64,000 bases of DNA from contig VIRR01000556.1 in the NCBI GenBank assembly GCA_008638375.1, positions 282,571 through 346,570 on the forward strand. The letters are read 5' to 3'. This document shows, piece after piece, positions 32,901 through 43,777 of the stretch (position 1 is its first letter; every line of letters starts with the position of its first letter). The DNA comes from Nyssa sinensis. Taxonomy: Eukaryota > Streptophyta > Magnoliopsida > Cornales > Nyssaceae. The notes under the pieces were generated by a model, which did no database searches, was not told where the DNA came from, and saw nothing but the letters and a program-made list of their open reading frames with translations. A program made the translations under genes and the position numbers.

Positions 32901-34724
32901 CCCAAAAAATTTACCCAATTAATCCCTGAAGCTCAATAATTGTATTCATAGATCTTAACTCCAAAAACCCTTCATTTGTTTGGTATCAAAGCTTGTAGGA
33001 GAAGTTGCTTATTGGAGAAATATTCTAAAAAATCTCATTCTCAGCCATTGGGATGGTCGATAAAAAGACGTGAATAAAGAATCTCTCTAGGTTTATTGAT
33101 ACTGTTGCTGCTGCGGTCAAACAATATGATGTTAGGTGGAAAGAAGTACAGTGGTTTTGTGCCACGTGCAGGCACATATAATACAAGAAGGCTTTAGTAA
33201 GCCAATCCTTGTCATTTTAATGCATGAAAGTTGCCAAGTCTTTTCATCTGATGCTATATGCACGTTATTTTTTCTTTTTAACTGAAATAAACCAGTGTAA
33301 AAGACTAATACTTCTTAAAAAAAACAAATTTTAAAACCCACTAAACTCACGGACAGTGGCTTCCTCCCAGTGGGTTTCACCATTTTTTATTCCCAAGTAG
33401 CTGTTGTTTTAGTTTTTCATTTATTCAAATGGCTCAATTTTCATGCAACGGTAGAATCCTCATTCAACATGATTAATGCATGGCATTTGAAGGTTTCTGT
33501 TTACATGTTGACAAAATGAACGTTTGAAGTTTGGCATGAGTTTCTTCTAGTTAGTTTGTTACCACAACACCGTCTCCCCCAAAACAAAAAAGGGAAGGTA
33601 ATGACGGTGAATTTGGCATGGGATTTAATTGATCTCTGTTGTAATTTTCAGTCTGATTAATGACAATGAAGATGATGGTACTGTTGGGTTTCGGGAATGT
33701 ATCCGGGTACTTGCTGATAAAGTTGGTGTCTTGTCGAGGCACTGTGCTGAGCTGCTTGAGAGGTATTCAAATGCTGAAGCTGCAAGTGAGCAACTGAAAA
33801 AGGAGTTGGAAGAAAAGAAAGAGTTGGTCAACACCTTGTACAAAAAGCATCAACTTGAGAAGCAGGTAAGTTATTTTAGGTTTACATACTAGTAGTAGTA
33901 TGTTTACATAACTAAAGGAGGTGGATTTGGCGTTTCTGCTTGAATTTCCTTTTGTACCATATATCGGGCCAACAAACATATTTGGGGAGGGCTGTTCAGT
34001 TGATGGCTTACATCTCAAAAGCCAGCAGGATCATTGAACACTGGGTACCTTTGACCACATTTCATGAAAATGTTATGGGAGAAGGTTTTAAAGAAAAATT
34101 ACTCGTTATACCATCCTCATGAAAAGTGGACCAGATGGGCTTGCTTAGCTATATATGTTCAGTGCTAGCAGAACAGTTTCCATCATCTATGTTCTTAAAT
34201 GACATCTCTCTCTCTCTCTCTCTGAACACTATGCCGTTGAGCACTGCTTTACTCTCATTTTTATTTTCTTTGTTTTTTGAATAAAACAATTAATGATCTT
34301 GTAACAGGCAAGCAAGGAAAAGATATCTTTTGGCCGCTTGGAAGTTCACGAGATTGCTGCCTTTGTCCTTAACTCTGCAGGGCATTATGAGGCGATCAAT
34401 CAGAACTGCCCTAACTACTACCTGTCTGCAGAATCTGTGGCCTTGTTTTCAGACCATCTCCCAAATAGGCCTAGCTACATAATTGGGCTAATTGTACATA
34501 TTGAACGACAAACTGTGAGGCCACTGACTCCTACTTCTATTCGACCTGAGCCTGCTAGGGGGGATCAAATAGATTTCCTGACCACTGACACAGGAATCAA
34601 TCGGTTGACCTTGAATTCGGGATCAACTTCAAACCCATACGGTCTCCCTGTTGGCTGTGAATACTTCGTCGTGACAGTAGCCATGTTGCCTGACACCACC
34701 ATTCATTTGCCGCCTCCTTCCTGA
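23503..34724 (+). CDS. ATG11: Autophagy-related protein 11 (ATG11)
   Basis: Scaffold of the plant ATG1-ATG13 kinase complex, needed for autophagosome formation and selective autophagy; acts in the cytosol at forming autophagosomes. Five coding exons with GT-AG borders join in frame: 23503-24446, 26210-27893, 28788-29002, 33652-33865 and 34308-34724. They give 1,157 aa, close to the roughly 1,150 aa of plant ATG11. Recognisable blocks are AENGHSFELDCDE near residue 22, DPALKALPSYERQFRYHY, LVNFGRDIEKLRS, KLVDDCLTSQLSSSLRPHDA just after the first splice, VRRKASMKLYMGMAGQLAE, ASMGLYDTPNQCDV, and a mid-protein coiled-coil region including EIAGTSKMEVENAKLKAEL. The C-terminal ATG11 domain runs over exons 3-5 (FGRLEVHEIAAFVLNSAGHY, then SYIIGLIVHIERQ). 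The first ATG of the frame at 23,503 is taken as start. Intron 1 (1.8 kb) holds three local duplications; intron 3 (4.6 kb) holds LINE debris. All coding exons appear intact. Confidence 0.95.
24478..24711. repeat. Tandem duplication in ATG11 intron 1 (period about 117 bp)
   Basis: The block starting AATCTATAAATTCC and continuing through GTTGTTTGTTTGGTTTG to TTTGAAATTTTATGTGG occurs at 24,478 and again at 24,595. The first copy starts at the end of the stop-containing read-through of exon 1. Confidence 0.85.
24840..25000. repeat. Tandem duplication in ATG11 intron 1 (period about 85 bp)
   Basis: Two copies of a block with ATATTTAATAATTTTCCCAT, CCTCATCAGTTTGTTTCC and CACATTGACACT, starting near 24,840 and 24,925. 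Confidence 0.85.
25350..26005. repeat. Tandem duplication in ATG11 intron 1 (period about 331 bp)
   Basis: Copies at 25,350-25,680 and 25,681-26,005 both begin GGAGAATCTC. Both contain AGACTAGTTCATTC, GATCTATCACACAAGAATATG and ATGACCTATATTTGAGG, and both end GCATGCTGAATATTTGTA. They are directly adjacent and moderately diverged. Confidence 0.9.
29480..30070 (+). mobile_element. LINE remnant (zinc-knuckle RT region) in ATG11 intron 3
   Basis: Across shifting plus-strand frames, fragments resemble the region after the RT of plant LINEs: KCLLCVV, ESVNHL, WTIWI and LGLFGVTW-like pieces. A TGTTGCG(TG)n(TA)n microsatellite follows at 29,950-29,992. Stops and frameshifts throughout show it is inactive. 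Confidence 0.55.
30071..30990. other. ATG11 intron 3, AT-rich stretch
   Basis: AT-rich intronic sequence; nothing recognised apart from short homopolymers. Confidence 0.5.
31000..31660 (+). mobile_element. LINE RNase H domain and 3' tail in ATG11 intron 3
   Basis: Frame-shifted plus-strand fragments match the RNase H domain found at the end of some plant LINEs. They are EIQTLLEGLREVLALNLQHC, then KGDSDVVMGWVRARSLG, then the terminal PRLANEH motif. They are followed by a G/T-rich 3' tail and an AATAAATT-type end. A poly-G run lies at 31,540-31,558. Probably the same or a related element as 29,480-30,070. Confidence 0.6.
32008..32062 (+). repeat. (GGAGTT)n hexanucleotide repeat
   Basis: About eight GGAGTT units decaying into GAGTAAGAG at the right end, within ATG11 intron 3. 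Confidence 0.9.
32258..32735. mobile_element. MITE-like element with GGACAC-rich inverted ends
   Basis: The left end reads AACGCACGGACACGG with several GGACAC repeats. The right end reads AGTGTCCGTGCTTCATAG, the inverse. The interior is AT-rich and non-coding. This pattern is a common dispersed plant repeat; exact termini were not established. Confidence 0.45.
32981..33170 (+). mobile_element. Possible LTR-retrotransposon leader fragment
   Basis: TGGTATCAAAGC at 32,981-32,992 resembles a tRNA-Met primer-binding site with one mismatch. It is followed 60 bp on by an ATGGTCGATAAAAAGACG start and a broken open frame. No other retroviral domain is recognisable. Confidence 0.3.
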
Positions 34725-35710
34725 TCTCGCGAATGGCAGATGGAAGACTCTAATTGTAAATATATAATAGAACATGATAATCAAAGACATGTCCTCATGT
34801 TGGTGGGAGTTTTAAGTTGATTTCCTTTCTGTACAGCTGATGATCAAATTCAGTTTAATCTTTCCTTTGTATATAAATTCTACTCCCTTTACCAAAAAGA
34901 AAAAAATATGTACGAACTGTGAAGATATATATCTATCCCTCTTATTCAACAAATCCTTGTCTACTTTGTTTCCTTGGTCAGTGCTTTTGCAGGTTGCAAC
35001 AGTTATCTTCGGAAAAATCAAGATGACTCTTTCTTCAGTGCTTAATTGGCATGTCATGTGTAAGATGTTACCTGAATCTGAATGCTCAGGGTCAATGGAG
35101 CCTTAATAGATTGATAATACGAAAACTGGAGTTTTTGATTGTACCAGTGGAGTTTTTAATCAAATTTACCACTCACGTTGGTTTGATCTTATTTCTTAAA
35201 TATCTTGATTTTATTTCTTAAATATCTTTTGAAGAAATATATGCTTATAAAAGCATCTTTAGGACATCTCTAAATTTGACTTAAAATTTTTTAAAAGACT
35301 TTTTTCGAAATAGATTTAAACTTATATCAAATTCATTTTTATTTAAATTTAAACAAAAATTTGTAAAATATTAATTATTGATTCAAATTTATAATTATTA
35401 CAAACTATTCTTGAAGTATGGAGAGAATTAAACTCAAATGAGAATTTTACTCAAATTTATGGCAAAAAAAAAATGTTATATAATTTTTTTATTTGTATAT
35501 CATTATTCTTATTTTTAACTCCCAACAGTCGGTCAAGTGGTGCTTTGGTATCTTGAAGTTGTTAGGTTAAAACGTAGTTTATCCCATTCAATGAAAAGTA
35601 TTACTCTTATTTTTATTAAATAAATCAAAAAAAATATTAATTAATTTTCTCTTTAACTACTTCTAGCAACCAATCAGAGAATTAAAGTTTGGGATATGTG
35701 AGGTGGAGAG
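34725..35710. other. ATG11 3' flank and intergenic spacer
   Basis: The first few hundred bases should include the ATG11 3' UTR. The rest is AT-rich with no gene seen. Confidence 0.5.
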
Positions 35711-36040
35711 TAAGGACGACAATTTAACCGGTTCAAAAAATTTTTATATTTCATTTTAAAAAACGAATTTAAAGAAGTTATGTCTATTTTATTAAGACTT
35801 GACAAGAATTTAAAATTTAAACACTCGTTTCATATTATTCTAATTATATAAAATTAAATTAAATAAAAACTTTGTATTACATTATTAATATTTATAAAAA
35901 TATTTTTAATTATTTGTTAAAAATTTAGATAAATTCATTAAAGTTATATGTTTTAATATATGCAACATTTTATTTAAAATTTATTAATTATAAAAAAAAC
36001 TTATATGTGTGGGACGAGGTTAGATGGAAGTCTCCCGAAC
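35711..36040. repeat. Dispersed repeat, probable non-autonomous element
   Basis: Starts GTAAGGACGACAATTTAACC and ends in CTCCCGAACTCGCCCCATCC. Between them is an AT-rich core with TTTTATTTAAAATTTATTAA. Similar GC-rich ends with the same AT-rich core occur near 37,420-37,955, 51,480-51,660 and 59,370-59,845. Confidence 0.45.
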
Positions 36041-36099
36041 TCGCCCCATCCAAGGAGTTGTATTAGTGACCAACTGCAAGAACTGCAAAAAACAGAGCA

Positions 36100-36327
36100 G
36101 CCCTACGTGGCTAAATATTGTGCCCGCACCGAAAGCTTTAAAACCCGGAAATCCTATCGCTAAAACCCTCCATTCCTTCGCGCCCCTCTCTTCACCGACT
36201 TCTCTTTCTTCGGTTTCTCCGTGCGATAACTATTCAGATCTTTGTTTCGATTTGCAGTTTCGATTGAGCAGAACGAAGCAACTTTGCGTTGCAAGTTGTT
36301 TCAGATCGGAAAATTTCCCTTCTTCAG
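36100..36327 (+). other. Probable 5'-UTR exon of the RING-finger gene
   Basis: C/T-rich leader-like sequence ending CTTCTTCAG just before a GTATGC donor. The matching acceptor (AAGTTCAG) is at 38,302, thirteen bases before the ATG. The transcription start is not determined. A 105-codon open frame across this exon is probably untranslated. Confidence 0.55.
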
Positions 36328-36379
36328 GTATGCTTTTTTAATCATAAATATGTGATGGGTATATATAGGCATATGCATA

Positions 36380-36420
<41 letters not shown>

Positions 36421-36636
36421 GTATGTATGCATATATATGCCAAACTCTCGGCGTTTCTTCATAGGGAGAAATTATCGAGTGAGAAGATTATTTCGTATCA
36501 TTATCTGATGTGTGACTTATGAAATTTTGTTGATTTAAAATCTAAATATATTAAATATTTGGAGATTTATATAAATAACTTGTGAAAGTAGGAAAGTTGT
36601 CTGATGTTGCTCTTTTAAGGACCTCCCGTCCTTCGC

Positions 36637-36700
36637 TATCTGTCAATAACTTAAGGTCAGATGGTCACTATCTGTCAATAACTTAAGGTCAGATGGTCAC
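36637..36700. repeat. Perfect 32-bp tandem duplication
   Basis: Two identical adjacent copies of a 32-bp unit beginning TATCTGTCAATAACTTAAGG, in the 5'-UTR intron of the RING gene. Confidence 0.95.
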
Positions 36701-37419
36701 CGAAAAGGATTCGATTTAGCTGCTCTGAATGATGTCGTTATCGAAAGCAGAATTGAACATAAATTGAAAGCATACTTTATGACCTTATTCACAAGACTTT
36801 GAAGATTTTCTAAGTTGAGTAAAGATTAGGAGCCATAAAAGTAGGGATTTGAAGATATTGGCATATTAAACTCTGTTTTCTTATTATGAAATTGGCATGC
36901 TATGGAAGGCGGTGCTAAACATATATCTCAGAACCATCCATGCCTGGTTGATCCGAAAAAAATAATCTTTTTTGATCTATATCCTGAAGAACTCTGTATA
37001 GACACGTGTCATGCTTTGAATATGTTTGTTACTTTTGTTATATTATTGTCGATATCTGATAATGAATAATGATGTAAAGTAATCTTATCATTCGTAAGAG
37101 AGGTTACTGTTTCAAGTCGTTGAAGTAGGGGATGTTTTGATTTGTTGGTTCCCAGCGATTGGCTGGGCTTGTTAGTTTACCTAGTTTATCCTGTAATTGT
37201 TTGTAAATAATACTTGGTAAATAAAACTTCTTCAATCGGCAATATATGTGTACTTGGGTATGATTTTTTTTCTTCTTGTTGTAAGATTTTAAATGATTTG
37301 TTTGTATAGTATATTGGAATGGGTATGATTCTTTCGAGGCTCACATGCCATGAAAATTTAGTTGTGTTCATTGCGTTTAGTCTAATTTTAGTTTTATAAT
37401 TGTAGTCAATGGTAAAATT

Positions 37420-37955
37420 TCTCCATTGGGAACGTGCCAACCCCACCTCGCGGAGTAAGATTGCATACCGGTGATGATAATTTAACCCACTCCATTGGGA
37501 ACATGCCAACCCCACCCCTAATGGGACAGGTTTGGGGAAGCTATTTCCACTTGTTAGGGTGGGGAGAAGGCACCCCGTCCTATCTCAATTATATAAAATA
37601 AAATAATAAAAAAGTTTTGTGTTACATAACTAATGTTTATACTTTGTAATGATATTTTTTTAGTCACACATTAAAAGTTTTTATAAATTTGATAGAGTTA
37701 TATGTTTAAAAAGGAAAATAATGTCATTTTAATTCTTTATTAATATGTATATTTCTTATTTTAACACATGCATCATTTTGTTTGAAATGTGTTAAATACA
37801 ATTAATTTAATAAAATAAATAAATAAATAAAAGTTTAAAAATAAATGGGGACCCTGCCCCGCCTATCACGGGGTTTAAATGGGTTTTGGGGGGGAACTTT
37901 TTTTCGTGGGGTTGGGGAAGGGGTCCCCGGCCCCGTTGCCATTCCTACTGAATAC
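37420..37955. repeat. Dispersed repeat related to 59,370-59,845
   Basis: GC-rich ends (GGGAACGTGCCAACCCCACC at left, GGGGTCCCCGGCCCCGTTGCC at right) flank an AT-rich core containing TTATTTTAACACATG and AAATAAATAAATAAATAAAA. The same core and a GGGTTTAAA right-hand block recur at 59,370-59,845. Confidence 0.55.
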
Positions 37956-38315
37956 ATCTAACCCTTCCCAGACCCCGCAATGATGAGAATCTCGTGCACT
38001 AGGCTAGCCCTTTTTAATTGCAGTCAAATTTTAGGTTGCTTTAGCTGTTTTATTGTATTTTATGATTTTATGGATGTGCTATTAATGAAAAGATTATGAA
38101 GACATGTACTTTCTGAGAATATGTAAGAAAATTGTTGGATGGTTTCTTCAATAAAACTTTTTCTCTCGAGTTGTCACATAAATTTTTTATTTTCTTATTC
38201 ATTTTTTGACCTTTATTTTCTATATATCATTTTAATCATCCTTTTATTTGCTAGAAAAGGGACTTTTTTGAGTAACTTTTATTTTATCTGATATAAGTTC
38301 AGGATTGAGAATTTC

Positions 38316-41300
38316 ATGGACACTGGTTTTGTAAACCATGTTGAAGTTTCCCCTGCAATTGCCTCTTGGGCTTACCAACATGAAGATCCTCAATTCCACT
38401 ACATGCTACAGAATGAAACAGTGAACCATATTGGACCCATGCATTATCCTGGAGTTGGCCATGGCCATAGTCCCATCCTTCTTGCACCTCTTCCTATTTC
38501 TACACATTTGGGAGGGTACATGACAAACATGTACCAATCTGACTCTCATGGTACTATGATGAATGCTACTGATGTGGTGCCCTCTGGGCAGCAATTAAAT
38601 TTTATTCGACAGCCACTATTCCATGGAGATCACATAAGGCTTGAGGATAATGTGCTTATATCATACCATTCTCAGGCTGGTTTACCTAACAAGAATAAGA
38701 CCAGATTCTCTAACAAGGGTTCATCACACAATTCTAGTGTGAAGATCCATAATGGAAAGAATTCTTCTCGACGGCAGCATGGTTACAAAAATAAAGTCAG
38801 GACCTCTGCAACTAAGTCTTCCATGGTTTCTCCTACAGTTAGGGCCTCGGGAAGTACTAATGGGGAAAAATATTCAGGTCAGAAGTGTATAATTTTGCCT
38901 TCTACTTCTATGGTGTATTGGTTCAAGTATAATTCAAACCTCTCTATTTGTAACTTTTTTGAATTTGGTCAAGAGAACTCAAATATAGCTAGAAAACCTT
39001 CGAAAATAAAAAGAAATAAGACTTTGTGGTCATGTATTTAATGTTCCTTATGCGGAACTTTGTCCTAATAATTATAAAGATGCTTTAAGAGGAACATGAA
39101 TGAAACCCTTCATTGTTGTTTTGCCTATGAGAAGCCTTGCATCTTAAATTTGCCTAAATGAACGTAGTATTCCACATGTGAGGGCACCAAAGAGCAACTT
39201 TGACAAGCAAGATTTTTATTTTTTATTTTGCTTTAACCAGTTGGCTTTGTACCCAACCCTCCTCTCCTTTCTTCCAGACAGAAAATGAGTAGATTTTTTT
39301 GCTCCGAATCACTAGTAAAGCCCTGAAGATCTGAATCTGAACCAAAGAGTAAAGAAGCAATCATAGAATATTTCCAATTATGCGTTTGTTGCTCCAAATG
39401 AATAGTAAAGGGATGATATTGAAGCAGCTGATCTCATAAATTCTTAAGAGTATTGTGATACTCAGATAATGGTTTCTTAGACTGTTTCGTAGTGAAAATC
39501 TTCTCATACAATTCAATACACCCAAGAAAAATGACACTGTTGTGAGAAAGATTCTGTAATAGAGTCCTATATTTTTTTTGAAGAATCACAAAATTCCACA
39601 ATACTAGTAACATGAAGTTCCATACTATGCCAAAACCACCTCCTAACCACCGAGTTCTCACACATCTAGTTTTCATATTTCGTATCTGTCTTAGCAGAAG
39701 GATCATCCGTTAAATACTTCAATTTGTGTTTTCCACGCAAAAACACCTTAATAACACGTGCCCATGCTAAATAATTAAGACCATTCCATTTTTTTGAAGT
39801 AATAGACTTAGGCATATCATCTTCCCTAATCAAGGATGACTTATTTTTAGCCATGACAAAAAAAAGAAGTCAAACCACAAGTACTCAAGCCCCACATAGA
39901 AAAATCGAGCACTTCTCAAAGTCAAGGAATCAAAGAACCCCAACAAACCAGCACAAGCAGCCAAATAATGTTGTATTCAACAAAACCAACAAAGATTAAC
40001 ACTGAAATAGCTAAAACAGTGAAACCAAACACTCTAACATCAATATAGCGACCAAAGGAATTTTGAACACCAGAGGAGCTACAATAAAACTTCAAATCAG
40101 CAAGAAATTCACTACAAAGCCACCAAACACCCAAAAAGAAAAACAGCTGACCACGAAAAAAGCTTCAAGAAGACTAATACCCAATCAAATGCACATGGAT
40201 CTGTCAAAACAAGATCCTTAACACCAAAACGCAACCCTCTATAGCAGATTGAAGGATCAAAACAGCCTCAAAAGGTCCCAAAATCCAAATCGAAAAAAAG
40301 GGTCCAATAATCCGAAAATAGAAAAACACCGCTAGATAGATACACAAAATTTCGCAAAAAAACCGGAGGAATCAACATGGAAAGAAGAGCTGAAATATGG
40401 TATTTTGGTCGCCGGAAGTGGCTGGAAAAAGATGACGCCATCGCTGGAAAGATGACGTCAACGCTGATGTCATTGTCGGAAAATGACGTCAACAACTTTC
40501 TTTCCTTCTTGTCTTTCCGGTCGTAGGCTGTGTTTTAGGGAGGGGAGAAATATTGTCAACCTGCTCTGATACCAAGCTAAGATTTACAGTAAAAAAACTA
40601 AGATTAGAAGAAGAGAGGAAAAGAAATAAAAAGATTAGGAGAAAAGAAAGGTTTAGGGATTCATCAATCGTACTTCAGCCCTTACACCTATTTTAAATTT
40701 CTCCTTCAAGCTTTAGCCAGATTTATTTGATAATTGAAACTTCAAGCTCAAAATTTTGTTCCTTCTTTCATTAGCTTCAATTTTTGTATATTTGTAAAGT
40801 ACTACATAGATTTTGCATCTTCTGAATTTTAAAATAAGATGCAGCTTTTCTCAAATTGTTACTACTGATCGCAGGTCAAGCTCAGCAGAGTAAACCAACC
40901 CGATCATGCAAAGATCCTGCACCACCTGTTAATAGGAGTGGAATCCAAAAGACTTCTGCTCCTCGCCAGGTTTGGCGAGAAAAGATCAAGGCCCAACCTT
41001 CTACTATTGCTAGTCAGTCTAAATTATCCTCAGAACCTGCTGCTCCCACCCACCATATCACATGGAATGGTATGACTAAAGGTTTCTCTAGTTGTGAAGA
41101 GTATGTCTAGATATTCAAAATGTGCCCACAATCTGGCATTATGACCCAAATTCTAGAAAGCGGCTTATGCTTTGACTCGCACATGGGGACATTTTTTCCC
41201 TTGGTTAGAATTTAGATTTATATCTTGAGCGAGGAACAGGCTTGCAAAGCTTGACAAGTCCCTGTGCCTTAGCCTCTGGCCAGTTATGTCCAAAAATGGC

Positions 41301-42232
41301 TTATTATCTCTCGCATAAGGTTTTATTGCTCTGGGAAGATGGCCAGGGTTGACCATAGCAGAGTCCTTCATATATGCTACAATTAAGTGATGTTATGAGA
41401 AAATAAAAGGGCCCTCTTCTTATTGTAGTTAAACAAATTTATAATTGTGAAATATCCAACAAGAATGCCAATGTGAGTATGGTCCTGGAGTCATTTTCAG
41501 AAATCTGAAATTAATTTGAAAAATATCTTGAATTGTTGAGATCCTGAGATCACGACCTAATTTGGAAATTATTTAAAGTGAAAAAAGATCATTTACTATT
41601 ATTGGTCAGCTGCAGAGCAACGCTTGTTTTAAAAGCAAAGCATATGCAAATTTTTACTATACTTGGACTTTTACCAAAGTGTTGATTAATTCTTAAGTCT
41701 TTAATTTGGTTATAGTACCATTAATGAAATGGTAGGTTTAATGGAGAGGTGTCTGGACTCTGGAAGCTTGTCCACAAGGGCACGTATAAATGTCTGACAT
41801 GAAAATTAGGTGCCTGATATGATGCCTCAATTGACATCATGCTAATACATATTTGGCACCAAGCCTATTAGCATTTACCTATTCACAAAAGAAAAGTAAA
41901 GATAAAGGCCAAAATAGAGATATGCTTTTATGCACACTTGTATTGTTGTGATTTATTGTTATTTCAGTGCAGTTATTTATCAATTCTTTGTGCTTGTAGG
42001 TTTTGATGAATTATGTGAACCAATTGGACAGAACTGTTTTTTATGCGAAGAGGATCTTTCATATGCGCCAAGCGATGATGAATTTGAGTGTTACGATGTT
42101 TTTGATCATCCTAATCTTCCAGAGGTTGCAGTTCTACCATGTGGTCATGCTTTGCATGGAAAATGCTTGCAGTTCATCCCACCTGAGGGACAATCCACAG
42201 AGCCTCCATGCCTTTTATGTTCCAAATTCTAA
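38316..42232 (+). CDS. RING-H2-type zinc-finger protein
   Basis: Probable RING-type E3 ubiquitin ligase of a plant family whose substrate I do not know. Coding exons 38316-38877, 40875-41069 and 42000-42232 join in frame (phases 1, 1) to 329 aa. The zinc ligands are all in the last exon: C265, C268 (NCFLC), C300, H302, H305, C308 (CGHALHGKC) and C323, C326 (CLLC). This is a C-x2-C-x31-C-x-H-x2-H-x2-C-x14-C-x2-C pattern and stops three residues later. Residues 1-190 are rich in His, Ser, Asn and Gly with a basic patch (SSRRQHGYKNKVR) and look disordered; no membrane segment is seen. The ATG follows a spliced 5' leader. Intron 1 carries a copia gag fragment in antisense. It is convergent with the ASG1-like gene. 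The splice model is firm; the E3 activity is inferred from the RING. Confidence 0.85.
39290..40680 (-). mobile_element. Copia retrotransposon fragment (LTR edge, PBS, gag)
   Basis: Antisense within intron 1 of the RING gene. On the minus strand a perfect TGGTATCAGAGC primer-binding motif lies at 40,574-40,563, followed by a leader of about 700 bp. Gag then starts at 39,854 (SITSKKWNGLNYLAWARVI, VFLRGKHKLKYLTDDPSAK). It continues, frameshifted, as YEKIFTTKQSKKPLSEYHNT and a LLQYHPFT-LEQQT block to about 39,290. No protease, integrase or RT is seen, so it is truncated. The partial LTR is upstream of the PBS; its outer end is uncertain. Confidence 0.75.
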
Positions 42233-43777
42233 TTGCGATAATTGAAACTGTTGGTTCTCTCAAAAAATTATCATTTTTGTCCCTAAATTTTTGCTTCTGT
42301 AATTAGGGAAAAGTAAAAGGGAACTGCTTGATAATTTTTTATAGACAATGTAAATATTATGTTAATTACCCAAAAAAAGAAGTAATTCATAAATACATAG
42401 AATTATGATAAAATATATGCAGCAAGTTTAGTAACTTTTATGTGTTTATAAAATCTGTTACTTTGCCTGCTTCTGGTGATTACATGGGCAGAAAATTGTG
42501 CTGTCATTATTCATTTATCCACTGTTTCAAATTGTTTACCTGCTTCATTATAGTTTACATTGTTGAAATTAGTACTTTGATATTAGTAATTGGCAAGTTA
42601 ATTGTGGCCGAATTGTCTTGTTATATGACAGCTAATATTTGGAATGATTTGATCATTTGGATGGTGACTTGGAGGTTTATTCAATTTTTCTTGAGATACC
42701 TTGGATGACTGTCACATCACCCTATTGTTTGATTGTTTAATAGTATTAGTATGTGCATGATGTGAATGTGGCTTGCGTGCAATGTCACGTTGAGGGAAAT
42801 TGGAGAGGATCCTAGTCTTTGTGTTTTTGGCTCGAGATGTACATTGATGGATCTTTTGGTATTTTGCCCTGGTACTCAATCACCAAGGACTGCCAATCTT
42901 GACTGCAAGCCTGGTACATTTATCCTCTCACTAGTAGATGGTGAGATCCTATGAAGATTGTCTATTAGTTTAGAACCTAGTGTTAAATCAAATGATGTTC
43001 TTGGCATTAACCTGGGAAGAAAATAGGAACCCAGAAAGGCTGTTTCGCTGCACACTGCTATTATATATATTTTGGTGGCATATTAATCATTGAAGTGCTT
43101 GCTTTTCTTTTTCTTTTTCTTTTTCTTTTATAAAAATAATTACATTGAACTCCTTTATGATACCTGACCATTATAAAAAAATTTCCTCATCAGAATTGTT
43201 GAAAAACTCAGGAAGGTGAGGGTAATTATCCCCCATTTCAAGGACTAATCCCTGTTTTCAAGTGTGAAGGACATTAGCCCTCTGCATTGCCTTGCATCTT
43301 ACCTGCCATTGACTACAAGAATGGGCTGAGATTGATTCCATTCATTTATCGTGAAAAAAGGTCAAAAGCCCATAAAACAAATGCTTAATTACATTCATTG
43401 ACAGTAAAAGGAAAAAAAAGGGTACAAAATCCCATAAAACAAATGCTATTCAAGAAAAGACATGAAAACCACTTCTTTTTTTTTTTTTATTTGCTAAAGG
43501 AACTAAATTTAGAATCATAAATCTAGAAAATACTGATACAGTTTATTTACACAATTCGCAAATCCTTCACAATGATAGAAATATCTTATATGGGGCATTA
43601 TCAGGATTCTTCATCAAAACATGTTTTCTGAATCCCAATTCCTTCCAAGTCCAAAAATCATTTTAAACAACCAGCCAATCTTCCATTCACACAAGACAGT
43701 GAGAGAAAGAAGTGAATTTGAAATATCTAGCTTGACCCTCTATATCTTCTTAAATATTAAACAGAAGAGATTGCTAT
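42233..43777. other. Convergent intergenic region
   Basis: Contains the 3' UTRs of the RING gene and the oppositely oriented ASG1-like gene. A (CTTTTT)n-like tract lies at 43,105-43,128. No further gene is recognised. Confidence 0.55.

Noticed and set aside
36024..36341. 105-codon open frame upstream of the RING gene
   Set aside because: It reads through a good splice donor at 36,328 and its sequence looks like a C/T-rich plant 5' UTR; no homology was recognised.
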